From contig JAGOAJ010000012.1 in assembly GCA_017983955.1 (NCBI GenBank), forward strand, positions 1 through 64,000: a DNA stretch of 64,000 nt, in the 5' to 3' direction. Both the position numbers and the translations under genes were made by a program. The DNA is from Burkholderiaceae bacterium (GTDB lineage Bacteria > Pseudomonadota > Gammaproteobacteria > Burkholderiales > Burkholderiaceae_B). Below the pieces are notes generated by a model that was given only the letters and a program-made list of their open reading frames with translations, ran no database searches and was not told where the DNA came from. Below, one piece after another: positions 1 to 8,637 of the stretch (position 1 is its first letter; every line of letters begins with the position of its first letter).

Positions 1-605
1 TCCCCTTACGAGCGCGACTCAAACAGCGACGCGACGCGCAAAGTCCTACGGATACCAGCCGTGGCGCCCTGCTGATACGCGGACGGCTGTTTACTTGGTT
101 GGCGTCTAACCGCACTCGCCTGCTGGAAGCTGGCAAGCCTGCGCCACAGCACATTGCTGCCTTCTGGGCCTTACCCGGCGAACCCGAGCTGCAAGCCCTG
201 CTGCACCAATGGGTAGAGGAAGAAGGTTATAAAGTGTCGCTGCCCGTTGTCACCACCCCCGACGCGCCTCTGGAGTTTCGCTGCTGGACGCCGGACGCGC
301 CCATGACCACTGGCGCCTACGGCATACAGGAGCCGGTGGGCGAACCTGCCCCCCAGCCCGACATCATTCTGGTCCCTACCTTGGGCTACACCCGCCAGGG
401 TGACCGCGTTGGTTACGGCAAAGGCTATTACGACAGGACGCTAGCCGCCCTGAAAGAGCGCGACCACCCCTTTGTCAGTATAGGCATCGCCTGGGCCACC
501 GGTGATTTATCCGGTGAAGACTACACCCCGGCGGCACATGACGTGAAGCTGGACAGCGTACTGACAGACAAAGGTTGGGCCGTACCGGCACCTGTGCTGG
601 CGTAG
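1..605 (+). CDS. 5-formyltetrahydrofolate cyclo-ligase, 5' end cut by window
   Basis: Converts 5-formyl-THF to 5,10-methenyl-THF using ATP in the cytosol, returning stored folate to one-carbon metabolism. The frame is open back to the first base, and the residues upstream of the TTG at 99 (PLRARLKQRRDAQS..., codon phase from position 3) look like the family's normal N-terminal helix, so the real start lies outside the window and the TTG is not the start. The family signature GYGKGYYDR sits near codons 138-146 of the visible frame, and TGAYGIQEP is the usual substrate-loop region. It ends 13 bases from the convergent metF, another folate gene. The family identity is clear. Confidence 0.93.
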   Translation, partial: PLRARLKQRRDAQSPTDTSRGALLIRGRLFTWLASNRTRLLEAGKPAPQHIAAFWALPGEPELQALLHQWVEEEGYKVSLPVVTTPDAPLEFRCWTPDAPMTTGAYGIQEPVGEPAPQPDIILVPTLGYTRQGDRVGYGKGYYDRTLAALKERDHPFVSIGIAWATGDLSGEDYTPAAHDVKLDSVLTDKGWAVPAPVLA

Positions 606-618
606 GCCCAATACAACC

Positions 619-1461
619 TTAGCTTAACCGTAACTGCTTCCACAGCGCCATGGTGACATCGGCGTTGTTCAAGGTATAAAAGTGCAGCCCTGGCGCGCCA
701 CCGTCCAGCAGACGCTGGGATAAATTACCTACAAAATCAATGCCAAAATCGCGTATGGATGCTTTATCGTCGCCAAAATCGCTAAGGCGCTGACGCACCC
801 AACGCGGCACTTCCGCACCGCACATATTGGAAAAGCGCAGCAACTGATTGCGGTTGGTGATAGGCATGATGCCCGGCACGATGGGGATGTTGGCCCCTTT
901 GTCCTGGGCGCGGCTTACAAAGTCGAAATAGGCATCGGCATTAAAGAAATACTGGGTGATGGCACTATTGGCGCCGGCCTGGACCTTGGTGACGAAGTGA
1001 TCCAGATCAGCGACGGCGCTGTCGGACTGAGGGTGGACCTCTGGGTAGGCAGCCACTTCAATGTGGAACCAGTCGCCACTATGCTCACGTATGAAGGCCA
1101 CCAGGTCGCTGGCGTAATGCAGCTCGCCTGCGTCACCGCCCATGCCCGAAGGCAGATCGCCGCGCAGGGCCACGATACGCTTGATGCCCAATTCGCGATA
1201 GGCATCCAGGGTTTCGGCCAGAAAGGTTTTTGTGGAGCCCACGCACGACAAATGCGGGGCGGTATCGCAGCCCAGGTTTTTTAGCAGGCGCACCGTTTCG
1301 GTGGTGCCGCCGCGGGTAGAACCGCCCGCCCCGAACGTGACGCTGACATAGGACGGGTGCAAGGCCAATAACTGTTTGGCCGAACGCACCAGTTTTTCCT
1401 GGGCGGCAATGTCACGGGGCGGAAAAAACTCTAGGCTAATAACGTTTTGCTGCTGACTCAT
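619..1461 (-). CDS. metF: 5,10-methylenetetrahydrofolate reductase
   Basis: Reduces 5,10-methylene-THF to 5-methyl-THF with FAD, supplying the methyl group for methionine synthesis. The start chosen is the ATG at 1461 (MSQQQNVISLEFFPPRD), giving 280 residues, the usual bacterial length. The frame runs on upstream but those residues do not fit the family. Glu11 in LEFFPPR corresponds to the catalytic Glu28 of the E. coli enzyme. TFGAGGSTR and LRGDLP are further family motifs. The start overlaps the stop of the upstream membrane-protein gene by ATGA, so translation is probably coupled. It is the last gene of the methyl-cycle cluster metK to metF. Confidence 0.95.
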   Translation of the reverse strand: MSQQQNVISLEFFPPRDIAAQEKLVRSAKQLLALHPSYVSVTFGAGGSTRGGTTETVRLLKNLGCDTAPHLSCVGSTKTFLAETLDAYRELGIKRIVALRGDLPSGMGGDAGELHYASDLVAFIREHSGDWFHIEVAAYPEVHPQSDSAVADLDHFVTKVQAGANSAITQYFFNADAYFDFVSRAQDKGANIPIVPGIMPITNRNQLLRFSNMCGAEVPRWVRQRLSDFGDDKASIRDFGIDFVGNLSQRLLDGGAPGLHFYTLNNADVTMALWKQLRLS

Positions 1462-1796
1462 GAAGACAATAATCCTGACAATAGCCCGGAAACCAGACTG
1501 TAAACTAGGGCGCCCAAGGCGGCCCACCAGAAGCCGTTAACGGTAAAGCCCTTCAATATGGAGCCGGCAAGCCAGAACAACAAAGCGTTCAGAACCAGCA
1601 GGAACAGACCCAAAGTCACTATGGTGATGGGCAAGGTCAGCAAGATCAATAACGGCTTGACCAAGGTATTAAGCAATCCCAATACCAGGGCGGCAATCAA
1701 GGCTGACCCAAAGGAAGCCACCGCAATACCCGGTAGCAAATAGGCTACGATCAGCAAAGAAACGGCGTTCAATATCCAGACAAGAAGTAAGCTCAT
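1458..1796 (-). CDS. Small four-helix membrane protein (YvlD / phage-holin-IV-like family)
   Basis: A very hydrophobic 112-residue protein starting at MSLLLVWILNAVSLL, with about four transmembrane segments and a Gly-rich end. It resembles the DUF360 / YvlD membrane family often labelled 'phage holin family'. Nothing phage-like surrounds it. The motif LLNTLVKPLLILLTLPITI (N-x4-P, then LPI) is typical of that family. It lies between ahcY and metF, overlapping the metF start by four bases. In Alcaligenaceae-type genomes such a gene is often seen in this position. Its role in the methyl cycle, if any, is unknown. The ATG at 1796 was preferred to an upstream in-frame start because the added residues are not hydrophobic. 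Confidence 0.8.
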   Translation of the reverse strand: MSLLLVWILNAVSLLIVAYLLPGIAVASFGSALIAALVLGLLNTLVKPLLILLTLPITIVTLGLFLLVLNALLFWLAGSILKGFTVNGFWWAALGALVYSLVSGLLSGLLSS

Positions 1797-1877
1797 GGTT
1801 AAGGCTCCGATGTAGGTGCTGCATAAACTGCCGAGACCCATGTCCCGGCAGAAAATCTACGGATGCAAAGCTACGTC

Positions 1878-3296
1878 TTAGTAGCGGTAGTGTTCAGGCT
1901 TATAGGGCCCGGCTACCGGCACGTTGATGTAGTCAGCCTGATCGGCTCGCAACTCGGTCAATTGCACGCCTAGTTTCTTCAGGTGCAAACGCGCAACTTT
2001 TTCATCCAGGTGCTTAGGCAATACGTATACCTGGCCTTTTTCGTACGCTTCACCACGGGTGAATAGTTCAATTTGGGCAATAGTCTGGTTGGTGAAGGAT
2101 GCGGACATCACAAACGAAGGATGGCCGGTGGCGCAACCCAAGTTGACCAGTCGACCTTGTGCCAACAGGATGATGCGTTTGCCGTCGGGGAAAATCACGT
2201 GATCCACCTGGGGCTTGATTTCCTCCCAAGGCAGTTCAGAAATCGAAGCCACGTCGATTTCGTTATCGAAGTGACCGATGTTGCATACGATGGCCTGGTC
2301 TTTCATGCGATCCATGTGCTCGCGCGTAATGACGTGGTAGTTGCCGGTGGCCGTGACAAAGATGTCGGCCAGGCTGGCGGCTTCGTCCAGGGTTACGACC
2401 TTGTAGCCTTCCATGGAAGCCTGCAAGGCGCAGATGGGGTCTACTTCGGTTACCCAGACCTGGGCACGCAAAGCCGACAATGCCTGGGCGCAGCCCTTAC
2501 CTACGTCACCAAAACCGCAGACTACGGCGACTTTACCGGCAATCATGACGTCAGTTGCCCGCTTGATGCCATCGACTAGGGATTCGCGGCAGCCGTACAG
2601 GTTGTCGAACTTGGATTTGGTGACGGAGTCATTGACGTTGATGGCAGGAAAAGCCAGTTCGTCTTTTTTGGCCATCTGGTACAGACGGTGTACGCCTGTG
2701 GTGGTTTCTTCAGTGACGCCCTTAACGGCAGCCAGGCGTACGGAATACCAATGCGGATCACGCGCCAATTGCGCTTTGATCGAGGCATACATCACGCGTT
2801 CTTCTTGGCTGCCGGGGTTATCCAACACAGAAATGTCAGTTTCAGCCTTGGTACCCAGATGCAGCAATACCGTGGCATCGCCGCCATCGTCCAATATCAT
2901 GTTGGCGTGCTGATCGTTAGGCCACTGGAAAATTTGATGAGCATAGTCCCAGTATTCTTCCAGGGATTCGCCTTTAACTGCGAACACTGGCGTGCCATTG
3001 TCGGCAATCGCGGCGGCGGCGTGGTCTTGGGTGGAAAAAATATTGCACGATGCCCAGCGGACTTCAGCGCCTAGGGCTTCCAGGGTTTGTATCAGTACCG
3101 CGGTTTGTATCGTCATGTGCAGGCTGCCTGCAATACGCGCGCCCTTCAGGGGCTGAGATGCTGCGTATTCTTCACGCGTCGCCATCAAGCCAGGCATTTC
3201 AGTTTCGGCGATGGCAATTTCACGATGCCCCCAGGGAGCCAGGGAAATATCGGTAATTTTGTAGTCAGTCAGGGCAGTATCGGCAAGAGTATTCAT
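1878..3296 (-). CDS. ahcY: Adenosylhomocysteinase (SAH hydrolase)
   Basis: Hydrolyses S-adenosylhomocysteine to adenosine and homocysteine using bound NAD, removing the product inhibitor of methyltransferases. The start is the ATG at 3296 ([20 protein letters not shown]), giving 472 residues, the bacterial length that includes the roughly 40-residue insertion. The NAD-binding motif GFGDVGKG, the catalytic stretch around [20 protein letters not shown], and the C-terminal PYKPEHYRY (which closes the NAD site of the neighbouring subunit) are all present. An SAH riboswitch lies upstream at 3405-3450, so expression should rise when the substrate accumulates. Confidence 0.97.
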   Translation of the reverse strand: MNTLADTALTDYKITDISLAPWGHREIAIAETEMPGLMATREEYAASQPLKGARIAGSLHMTIQTAVLIQTLEALGAEVRWASCNIFSTQDHAAAAIADNGTPVFAVKGESLEEYWDYAHQIFQWPNDQHANMILDDGGDATVLLHLGTKAETDISVLDNPGSQEERVMYASIKAQLARDPHWYSVRLAAVKGVTEETTTGVHRLYQMAKKDELAFPAINVNDSVTKSKFDNLYGCRESLVDGIKRATDVMIAGKVAVVCGFGDVGKGCAQALSALRAQVWVTEVDPICALQASMEGYKVVTLDEAASLADIFVTATGNYHVITREHMDRMKDQAIVCNIGHFDNEIDVASISELPWEEIKPQVDHVIFPDGKRIILLAQGRLVNLGCATGHPSFVMSASFTNQTIAQIELFTRGEAYEKGQVYVLPKHLDEKVARLHLKKLGVQLTELRADQADYINVPVAGPYKPEHYRY

Positions 3297-3404
3297 GGCG
3301 GGTATCCAAAAAATCCGCACAGACGTGACCACTTACTGCGTATACGCAAACAGGGCTCATCTTCGCCTGGGCGGGGAATGATGAGCGCCGTTGAAACAGA
3401 AACA

Positions 3405-3450
3405 TCCTGAGCCTAGCGAGTGTAGTCACCCGTTGCAGCGCCCCTCAGGA
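3405..3450 (-). promoter_or_regulatory. S-adenosylhomocysteine (SAH) riboswitch aptamer
   Basis: Read on the minus strand, the segment begins CCTGAGGGGCGCTGCAACGG and ends GCTAGGCTCAGG. A 7-bp P1 stem pairs 3444-3450 with 3405-3411. The conserved GGGCGCTGCAACGG and AGGCTCAGG segments match the SAH riboswitch consensus known upstream of ahcY in beta- and gammaproteobacteria. It lies about 110 bases upstream of the ahcY ATG. A second possible stem between it and the gene pairs GCTCAT (3381-3386) with ATGAGC (3355-3360 region) and could be part of the expression platform. Identity rests on motif and context. A covariance-model search was not possible here. Confidence 0.85.
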
Positions 3451-3483
3451 AGCTTGAATTGTAGCGCAATTTTGCCGCTGGCT

Positions 3484-3687
3484 TTAGCCGTTGCGTCGCG
3501 GATAGCCCTGTTCGGTGATGCGCTGCCAAATTTGCCGTTTTTCAGTATCGTCCAGGCAAATCCAGTTTGCGACCTCGGTGATGGTCCGCCCACACCCCCT
3601 GCAGATATCGTCATACAGGGTAGAGCACACCGCCACGCAGGGTGAGTCCGTAGGCAGCAAGCTGCGGGAATCCCGATCACTGGTCAC
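3484..3687 (-). CDS. DUF1289 family small Cys-rich protein
   Basis: A 67-residue protein with the DUF1289 pattern: SPCVAVCSTLYDDICRGCGR followed by TITEVANW and a DDTEKRQIW segment. Four cysteines in C-x3-C...C-x2-C spacing suggest a metal or cluster site. The family's function is not known. The start is a GTG at 3687 that shares a base with the metK stop (TAGTG on the minus strand), so translation is probably coupled to metK. A different-frame reading that begins with ATG lacks the motif and was discarded. Confidence 0.8.
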   Translation of the reverse strand: MTSDRDSRSLLPTDSPCVAVCSTLYDDICRGCGRTITEVANWICLDDTEKRQIWQRITEQGYPRRNG

Positions 3688-4850
3688 TAAGCCGCCTTCT
3701 TAAGAATCTGGACCTTGTCAGTGGCTTCCCAGGTAAATTCGGGCTCTGGACGACCGAAGTGCCCGTAAGCCGCTGTCTTGGTGTAAATAGGCCGCAGCAA
3801 GTCCAGCATTTCAATAATGCCGCGAGGACGCAAGTCAAAGTGTTCGCGCACCAAGCGGGCAATCTGGTCGTCTGGAATAACGCCTGTGCCTTCAGTGTAA
3901 ACCGTGATGTTTATAGGTTCAGCCACGCCTATGGCGTAGCTGACCTGCACCTGGCACTGGCGCGCCAAACCGGCGGCCACGATATTCTTGGCCACATAAC
4001 GCGCCGCATAGCTGGCCGAACGGTCCACCTTAGAGGCGTCTTTACCGGAAAACGCGCCGCCACCGTGTGGGCAGGCGCCACCGTAGGTATCCACAATGAT
4101 TTTGCGCCCGGTTAAGCCGCAATCACCCTGAGGTCCGCCAATCACGAATACGCCAGTGGGGTTCACCAGGTATTTGGTGTTGGAGGTTAACAAACCGTCG
4201 GGGAAGCTGGGCCGTATGATGTGTTCCAGCACGGCGTCCTTGATATCGCTTTGCGAGATTTCAGGGGCATGCTGGGTAGACACCACCACAGTATCGACTT
4301 CTACCGGCTTGCCGTTCACATAACGGAAGGTGACTTGGGACTTGGCGTCAGGACGCAACCAAGACAAGCGGCCGTCTTTGCGCAGTTCGCTTTGGCGCTG
4401 CATTAAACGATGCGCGTACCAAATAGGCGCAGGCATCAGGTCTGGGGTTTCGTCGCAGGCATAGCCAAACATCAGGCCCTGATCGCCAGCGCCCTGATTC
4501 AAGATGTCTTCGGGGCTGCGGTCCACACCCTGAGCGATATCGGGTGATTGCTTGTCATAAGCCACCAGTACGGCGCAACCTTTGTGGTCAATACCGTAGT
4601 CGGTGTTGTCGTAGCCTATGCGCTTGATGGTGTCGCGCGCCACCTGTATGTAATCGATATTGGCAGTGGTGGTGATTTCACCCGCCAATATGACCAAGCC
4701 GGTATTGCACAGTGTTTCGGCAGCGACACGAGCCTGGGGATCTTGGGTCAGGATGGCGTCCAGGATAGAATCAGATATCTGATCAGCGACTTTATCGGGA
4801 TGGCCTTCGGAAACGGATTCTGAAGTAAAAAGAAAATCGGTATTTGCCAC
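3687..4850 (-). CDS. metK: S-adenosylmethionine synthetase
   Basis: Makes S-adenosylmethionine from methionine and ATP as a cytosolic tetramer. The 387-residue length is normal. The N-terminal motif [14 protein letters not shown], the signature [17 protein letters not shown] and the glycine-rich loop [17 protein letters not shown] (P-loop-like phosphate site) are intact. It starts the minus-strand methyl-cycle cluster and is divergent from the lpxL pair. DUF1289 overlaps its stop. The 247-base upstream gap may contain a small structured leader (see findings). Confidence 0.97.
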   Translation of the reverse strand: MANTDFLFTSESVSEGHPDKVADQISDSILDAILTQDPQARVAAETLCNTGLVILAGEITTTANIDYIQVARDTIKRIGYDNTDYGIDHKGCAVLVAYDKQSPDIAQGVDRSPEDILNQGAGDQGLMFGYACDETPDLMPAPIWYAHRLMQRQSELRKDGRLSWLRPDAKSQVTFRYVNGKPVEVDTVVVSTQHAPEISQSDIKDAVLEHIIRPSFPDGLLTSNTKYLVNPTGVFVIGGPQGDCGLTGRKIIVDTYGGACPHGGGAFSGKDASKVDRSASYAARYVAKNIVAAGLARQCQVQVSYAIGVAEPINITVYTEGTGVIPDDQIARLVREHFDLRPRGIIEMLDLLRPIYTKTAAYGHFGRPEPEFTWEATDKVQILKKAA

Positions 4851-5097
4851 GGTAAGTTACCCTTGTCTTAGCAACTGGAACAAGCCAGCATATTGGTTGA
4901 ACAAAATGCGTGCACCTGAAGGTTGTAACTACGGCAAACCCGGCGCGACGCTTTAGCGGCATTTTTGCCCTTGGGTTTCCTGAAAAACATGGGCATCGCT
5001 CCGCAAGTTGTCGTTTAACTCAGCGATAAACCATATTTTAAGCGAAAATGGCGCAATCCGCCTATATCACCATGTATTCAATAAGGGTTCACGCGTT

Positions 5098-5961
5098 ATG
5101 CTCTTGGCATTATTTCGTTTGTTTGCACGGCTGCCGCTGCCTGTGCTGCACCGAATGGGCCGCGCGATAGGCCTGGCTGTTTACCTGTTTCCAGGCCGCT
5201 ATCGGACACGCCTGCAAAGCAATGCACGGCAAGCAGGCTATGACGATCCCGCCTTTGCCCGCCAGGCGGCTGCGGAAACGGGCGCCATGATAATGGAAAC
5301 CCCCAGGATTTGGCTACGCACTGCCGCCTGTTTACAGCAAACATACAGCGACGACAACGCCGTGGTGAAGCAGGCACTGTCCGAAGGCCGCGGCATTTTG
5401 TATCTGACGCCCCACTTGGGCTGCTTTGAAATCACAGCGCGCTATCTGATACAACATGGCCCCATTACCGTTATGTACCGGCCACCTCGCCTGGCGGCTC
5501 TGGAACCTGTCATGGAGCAAGCGCGCAATACCTCGGGATTAAAGGCCGTACCAGCCACCCTGCAAGGCGTGCGTGAATTCGTACGCGCCCTGAAGCGTGG
5601 CGAGGCCGTGGGGATGTTGCCCGACCAAGTGCCTGGCAGCGGTGAAGGCCTCTGGGCGCCTTTTTTCGGCAAGCCCGCCTACACCATGACGCTGGCCGCA
5701 AAGCTGGCCTTGCAAACCGGGGTGGCAGTTATCCTGATGGCCGGCGAACGCCTGCCGCATGGCCAAGGCTGGCGCATCCATTATGCCAGGCTGGACGAGC
5801 CCTTGCCCGCCACCGCCCCCGAACTGACTGTCGCCATCAATGCGGCCATGGAAAGCCTGATACGCCGTTTTCCCACCCAATACCTATGGGCGTATAACCG
5901 CTATAAAGTTCCGCACGACGCGCCGCCGCGCCCTGAGTACCCTAGCCATGAGACTAAATAA
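5098..5961 (+). CDS. Lipid A biosynthesis acyltransferase (LpxL/HtrB family), first copy
   Basis: An inner-membrane acyltransferase that adds a secondary acyl chain to the lipid A precursor from acyl-ACP. The start is placed at the ATG at 5098 (MLLALFRLFARLPLPVLHRM), with an AAGGGT ribosome-binding sequence upstream. A longer frame to a TTG at 5008 reads into leader-like sequence. The protein has 287 residues, a hydrophobic N-terminal anchor, and the catalytic HX4E variant of the family motif at H106-E111 (PHLGCFE), followed by VMYRPP. It overlaps the second lpxL-type gene by 14 bases. The two probably act at different positions or with different chain lengths, as the LpxL1/LpxL2 pair does in Bordetella. 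Confidence 0.88.
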   Translation: MLLALFRLFARLPLPVLHRMGRAIGLAVYLFPGRYRTRLQSNARQAGYDDPAFARQAAAETGAMIMETPRIWLRTAACLQQTYSDDNAVVKQALSEGRGILYLTPHLGCFEITARYLIQHGPITVMYRPPRLAALEPVMEQARNTSGLKAVPATLQGVREFVRALKRGEAVGMLPDQVPGSGEGLWAPFFGKPAYTMTLAAKLALQTGVAVILMAGERLPHGQGWRIHYARLDEPLPATAPELTVAINAAMESLIRRFPTQYLWAYNRYKVPHDAPPRPEYPSHETK

Positions 5962-6838
5962 GACTAAATTACTACGTTCTGTATTTTCCTATTTTGGCCG
6001 TGCCAGACCAGCTAGCCGCCAGCGGTGGGCGTGTGCTCTGGGGTGGTTAGCGCTACGCTTGATGCGGTCTCGTGCCCATATTGTGCGCACGAACTTAGCA
6101 CTTTGCTTTCCTGAACACAGCCCACAAGAGCGCGAAGCCTGGACCCGCCAGCACTTCAGACTGCTGGCACATTCGGTGGTGGACCGTGGCCTGATCTGGT
6201 TTGGCGAACGCAACGTCATTCTGGACACCATACACACTACTGGCCTGGAACACCTGGACAACGCGTTGGCAAAAAAACGCCGTATTATCTTGCTGGCTCC
6301 GCATTTCATCGGGCTGGACGCCGCGGCCACGCGCTTGACCCTAGCCCTACAAGAATCAGCCACCATGTACACCCCCCAAAGCGACCCCGATGTGGATCAA
6401 ATAGTCCATGCGGGACGTTCGCGCTTTAATACCGTGCATCTGGTCAGCCGCCACGATGGGGTACGCGGCCTGATTCGTTATTTGCGTCAGGGCATTCCAG
6501 TTTATTACCTGCCTGACATGGACTTTGGCATCAAAGGGGCCGTCTTTGTGCCTTTTTTTGGCGTGCCAGCAGCCACCCTACTGGCCACAGCGCAACTTAC
6601 CAAGGGCTGGGATGCCGTAGTCCTGCCCATCATCAGCCGCCTGGACATCAACACCGGCATTTATCAACTGGATGTTCTGCCGCCCCTACAAAACTTTCCG
6701 GGCGACGACAGCCCGCAGCAGGCTACAGCCAGGCTGAACCAGTTAATAGAAAGCTGGGTGCGTATCGACCCTCCACAGTACTACTGGGTGCACCGGCGTT
6801 TCAAGACTCGTCCCGATGGTCAACCCAGGGTGTATTAA
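5948..6838 (+). CDS. Lipid A biosynthesis acyltransferase (LpxL/HtrB family), second copy
   Basis: The 296-residue partner of the preceding acyltransferase. The family's HX4D catalytic motif is present at H119-D124 (PHFIGLD). The upstream segment NLALCFPEHSPQER is typical of LpxL proteins, and YLPDMDFG matches the family's later conserved block. The ATG at 5948 lies inside the end of the first gene, so the two are translationally linked. The pair differs at the acid residue (Glu in the first copy, Asp here). Which acyl chain each transfers cannot be read from the sequence. Confidence 0.9.
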   Translation: MRLNKTKLLRSVFSYFGRARPASRQRWACALGWLALRLMRSRAHIVRTNLALCFPEHSPQEREAWTRQHFRLLAHSVVDRGLIWFGERNVILDTIHTTGLEHLDNALAKKRRIILLAPHFIGLDAAATRLTLALQESATMYTPQSDPDVDQIVHAGRSRFNTVHLVSRHDGVRGLIRYLRQGIPVYYLPDMDFGIKGAVFVPFFGVPAATLLATAQLTKGWDAVVLPIISRLDINTGIYQLDVLPPLQNFPGDDSPQQATARLNQLIESWVRIDPPQYYWVHRRFKTRPDGQPRVY

Positions 6839-6878
6839 GCTCAGTACAATAAGCACATCACAAGGACTCCCTACGCTT

Positions 6879-7562
6879 ATGTCATCTTCCCCCCTGGCCG
6901 CCGACGATGTCGCGCGCTTTCTAAAAGAAACCCCTGAGTTCTTCACCGATCACGCAGAACTATTTTCATCCATGCGGGTGCCTCATCCCCACGAAACCCG
7001 AGCTATTTCCCTGGGTGAACGCCAGATATTGACGCTACGCGCCCGCAGCAAAGAAATGGAATGGCAGCTGTCTGGTCTAATCGAAAACGCGATGGGCAAT
7101 CAGAAAATCAGCAAAACCCTGATTGATTGGTGCAGCCATATGCTGGCCGAAGACAACGCCACCCAATTGCCCGGGCATATTGTCCAAGGACTCAGTCAAT
7201 TATTTGGCTTGCCCTCGGTGGCCTTGCGTCTGTGGGATTTCCCCACCCTGACCAACCCCGCCTACACCGCAGACATCACTGACAGCATCCAGGCTTGGGC
7301 GGCGACATTGGCACGCCCTTATTGTGGCCCTATGGACCAGCATGAAGTCGCCAACTGGCTGGACACGCCACCCGCGTCGCTAGCGGCTATTGCGTTGCGC
7401 CCCAGCCCCGAAAGCCCGCCCTTCGGTCTGCTGGTCTTGGGCTCCGACGATGCCGCGCGCTTTACCAGCGACATGGGCACAGATTTCCTGGAAACCATAC
7501 GCGATCTGACTAGCGCCAGCCTGTTGCGCCTGTCGACGCCACAGTTTCCAGCAAGTGCCTGA
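6879..7562 (+). CDS. DUF484 family protein (GAF-like)
   Basis: A 227-residue protein of the DUF484 family, which has a GAF-like fold and usually sits between dapF and xerC. The start is the ATG at 6879 (MSSSPLAADDVARFLKETPE). The opening VARFL-x8-FF matches the family. The molecular function is not established. It is followed by xerC after 12 bases, so the two are probably cotranscribed. The dapF gene that normally precedes it is absent here. Confidence 0.85.
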   Translation: MSSSPLAADDVARFLKETPEFFTDHAELFSSMRVPHPHETRAISLGERQILTLRARSKEMEWQLSGLIENAMGNQKISKTLIDWCSHMLAEDNATQLPGHIVQGLSQLFGLPSVALRLWDFPTLTNPAYTADITDSIQAWAATLARPYCGPMDQHEVANWLDTPPASLAAIALRPSPESPPFGLLVLGSDDAARFTSDMGTDFLETIRDLTSASLLRLSTPQFPASA

Positions 7563-7574
7563 TCCCTGGTCGTC

Positions 7575-8525
7575 ATGAGCGCCCTTCCTGAACCAGTACA
7601 GCAATGGCTGGTTTATCTACTAACCCAGCGGCGCTATTCCGACCACACCCTGTCAGCCTACCGGCGCGACATTCAGCACCTGCTGGATGCGCATCCGGGT
7701 GTCTTGCTGGACAGTCTGACCGAAAGTCACATCCGACTGGCCATAGGACGCCTACACAGCCGCGGGCTGGCCCCACGCAGCCTGGCTCGAGCCCTTGCGG
7801 CTTGGCGTGGCTACTATCAGTGGCGGGCCCCGACAGCCGGGCTGAGCAGCAATCCTGTAGCAGGCGTACGCGCACCCAAAGCACCACGCAGTCTACCCAA
7901 AGCTCTGTCAGTGGAACAAACACAGGTGCTACTCGATAGACCCGGTCTGCCCGAAGCACATACAGCACTGGAATGCCGTGATCAAGCCATGTTCGAGGTT
8001 CTGTATTCCAGCGGCATGCGCTTGACCGAACTGGTCAGCCTAGACTGGCGCTATACCCGCACGCCCGATTATGAATCCACTAGCTGGCTGCACTTGGCCG
8101 AAGGCGAAGCCGTAGTGCGCGGCAAGGGCAATAAAACCCGTAGCCTGCCTTTAGGCGGCAAAGCCATCACCGCTCTACAGCGCTGGCTAGATCTACGATC
8201 GCAACTAATGACTGAGCGCACAGTAGGACCAGATCATCAAGCCGCTTTGTTTTTGGGGGTACGCGGACAGCGCATTATTGCTCGCGTGGTTCAGTTGCAA
8301 CTGAACAAGCTGGCGACACTGGCGGGCCTGCCCGTGCATGTACATCCGCACAGCTTACGTCACAGCTTTGCCAGCCATATGCTGCAATCCGCTCAAGATT
8401 TGCGTGCCGTACAAGAACTGCTGGGCCACGCCAACATTTCCACCACGCAAATTTACACCCGTCTGGATTTCCAGCATTTGGCTCAGGCCTATGATATGGC
8501 CCACCCCAGAGCCAAACGAAAATAA
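7575..8525 (+). CDS. xerC: Tyrosine recombinase XerC
   Basis: A site-specific recombinase that, with XerD, resolves chromosome dimers at dif. It has 316 residues, with an N-terminal SAM-like core-binding domain (about 1-90) and a C-terminal catalytic domain. All six catalytic residues can be read: R149 (SSGMRLTE), K184 (GKGNK), H259 and R262 (HSLRHSF), H285 (LLGHANIS) and the nucleophile Y294 (IYTRLD). It directly follows DUF484. The neighbour arrangement (DUF484-xerC) argues for the housekeeping XerC and not a phage integrase. The 101-bp repeat begins at the base after its stop codon. Confidence 0.94.
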   Translation: MSALPEPVQQWLVYLLTQRRYSDHTLSAYRRDIQHLLDAHPGVLLDSLTESHIRLAIGRLHSRGLAPRSLARALAAWRGYYQWRAPTAGLSSNPVAGVRAPKAPRSLPKALSVEQTQVLLDRPGLPEAHTALECRDQAMFEVLYSSGMRLTELVSLDWRYTRTPDYESTSWLHLAEGEAVVRGKGNKTRSLPLGGKAITALQRWLDLRSQLMTERTVGPDHQAALFLGVRGQRIIARVVQLQLNKLATLAGLPVHVHPHSLRHSFASHMLQSAQDLRAVQELLGHANISTTQIYTRLDFQHLAQAYDMAHPRAKRK

Positions 8526-8626
8526 TTCCCTGTCTAGATCGAACGTGAGTTTTGTTGGCTTCGCTTGCCTTACGCTAGTAATGTCTGCGCTTCGCCGTCG
8601 CGCTCACGCTCGATCTAAGCAGGGAA
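8526..8626. repeat. 101-bp interspersed repeat, copy A
   Basis: A 101-bp element with imperfect 24-bp terminal inverted repeats (TTCCCTGTCTAGATCGAACG at the left; the right end read in reverse differs at three of the first 24 bases). The 46-bp core at 8551-8596 matches copy B (27304-27349, opposite strand) at 43 of 46 positions. The arms do not match those of copy B, but have the same lengths (25 and 30 bases). It fills the gap between the convergent xerC and znuA genes and could act as a transcription end. No transposase is nearby. It may be a MITE- or REP-like element. Confidence 0.85.
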
Positions 8627-8637
8627 CAAGACGGTGC

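Noticed and set aside
99-605. TTG start for the first gene
   Set aside because: The frame is open to the window edge and upstream codons read as the family's N-terminal helix, so the gene is simply cut.
1458-1796. Prophage remnant suggested by a 'holin-like' protein
   Set aside because: The family name is historical. No lysin, integrase or other phage gene is nearby and the gene is coupled to metF.
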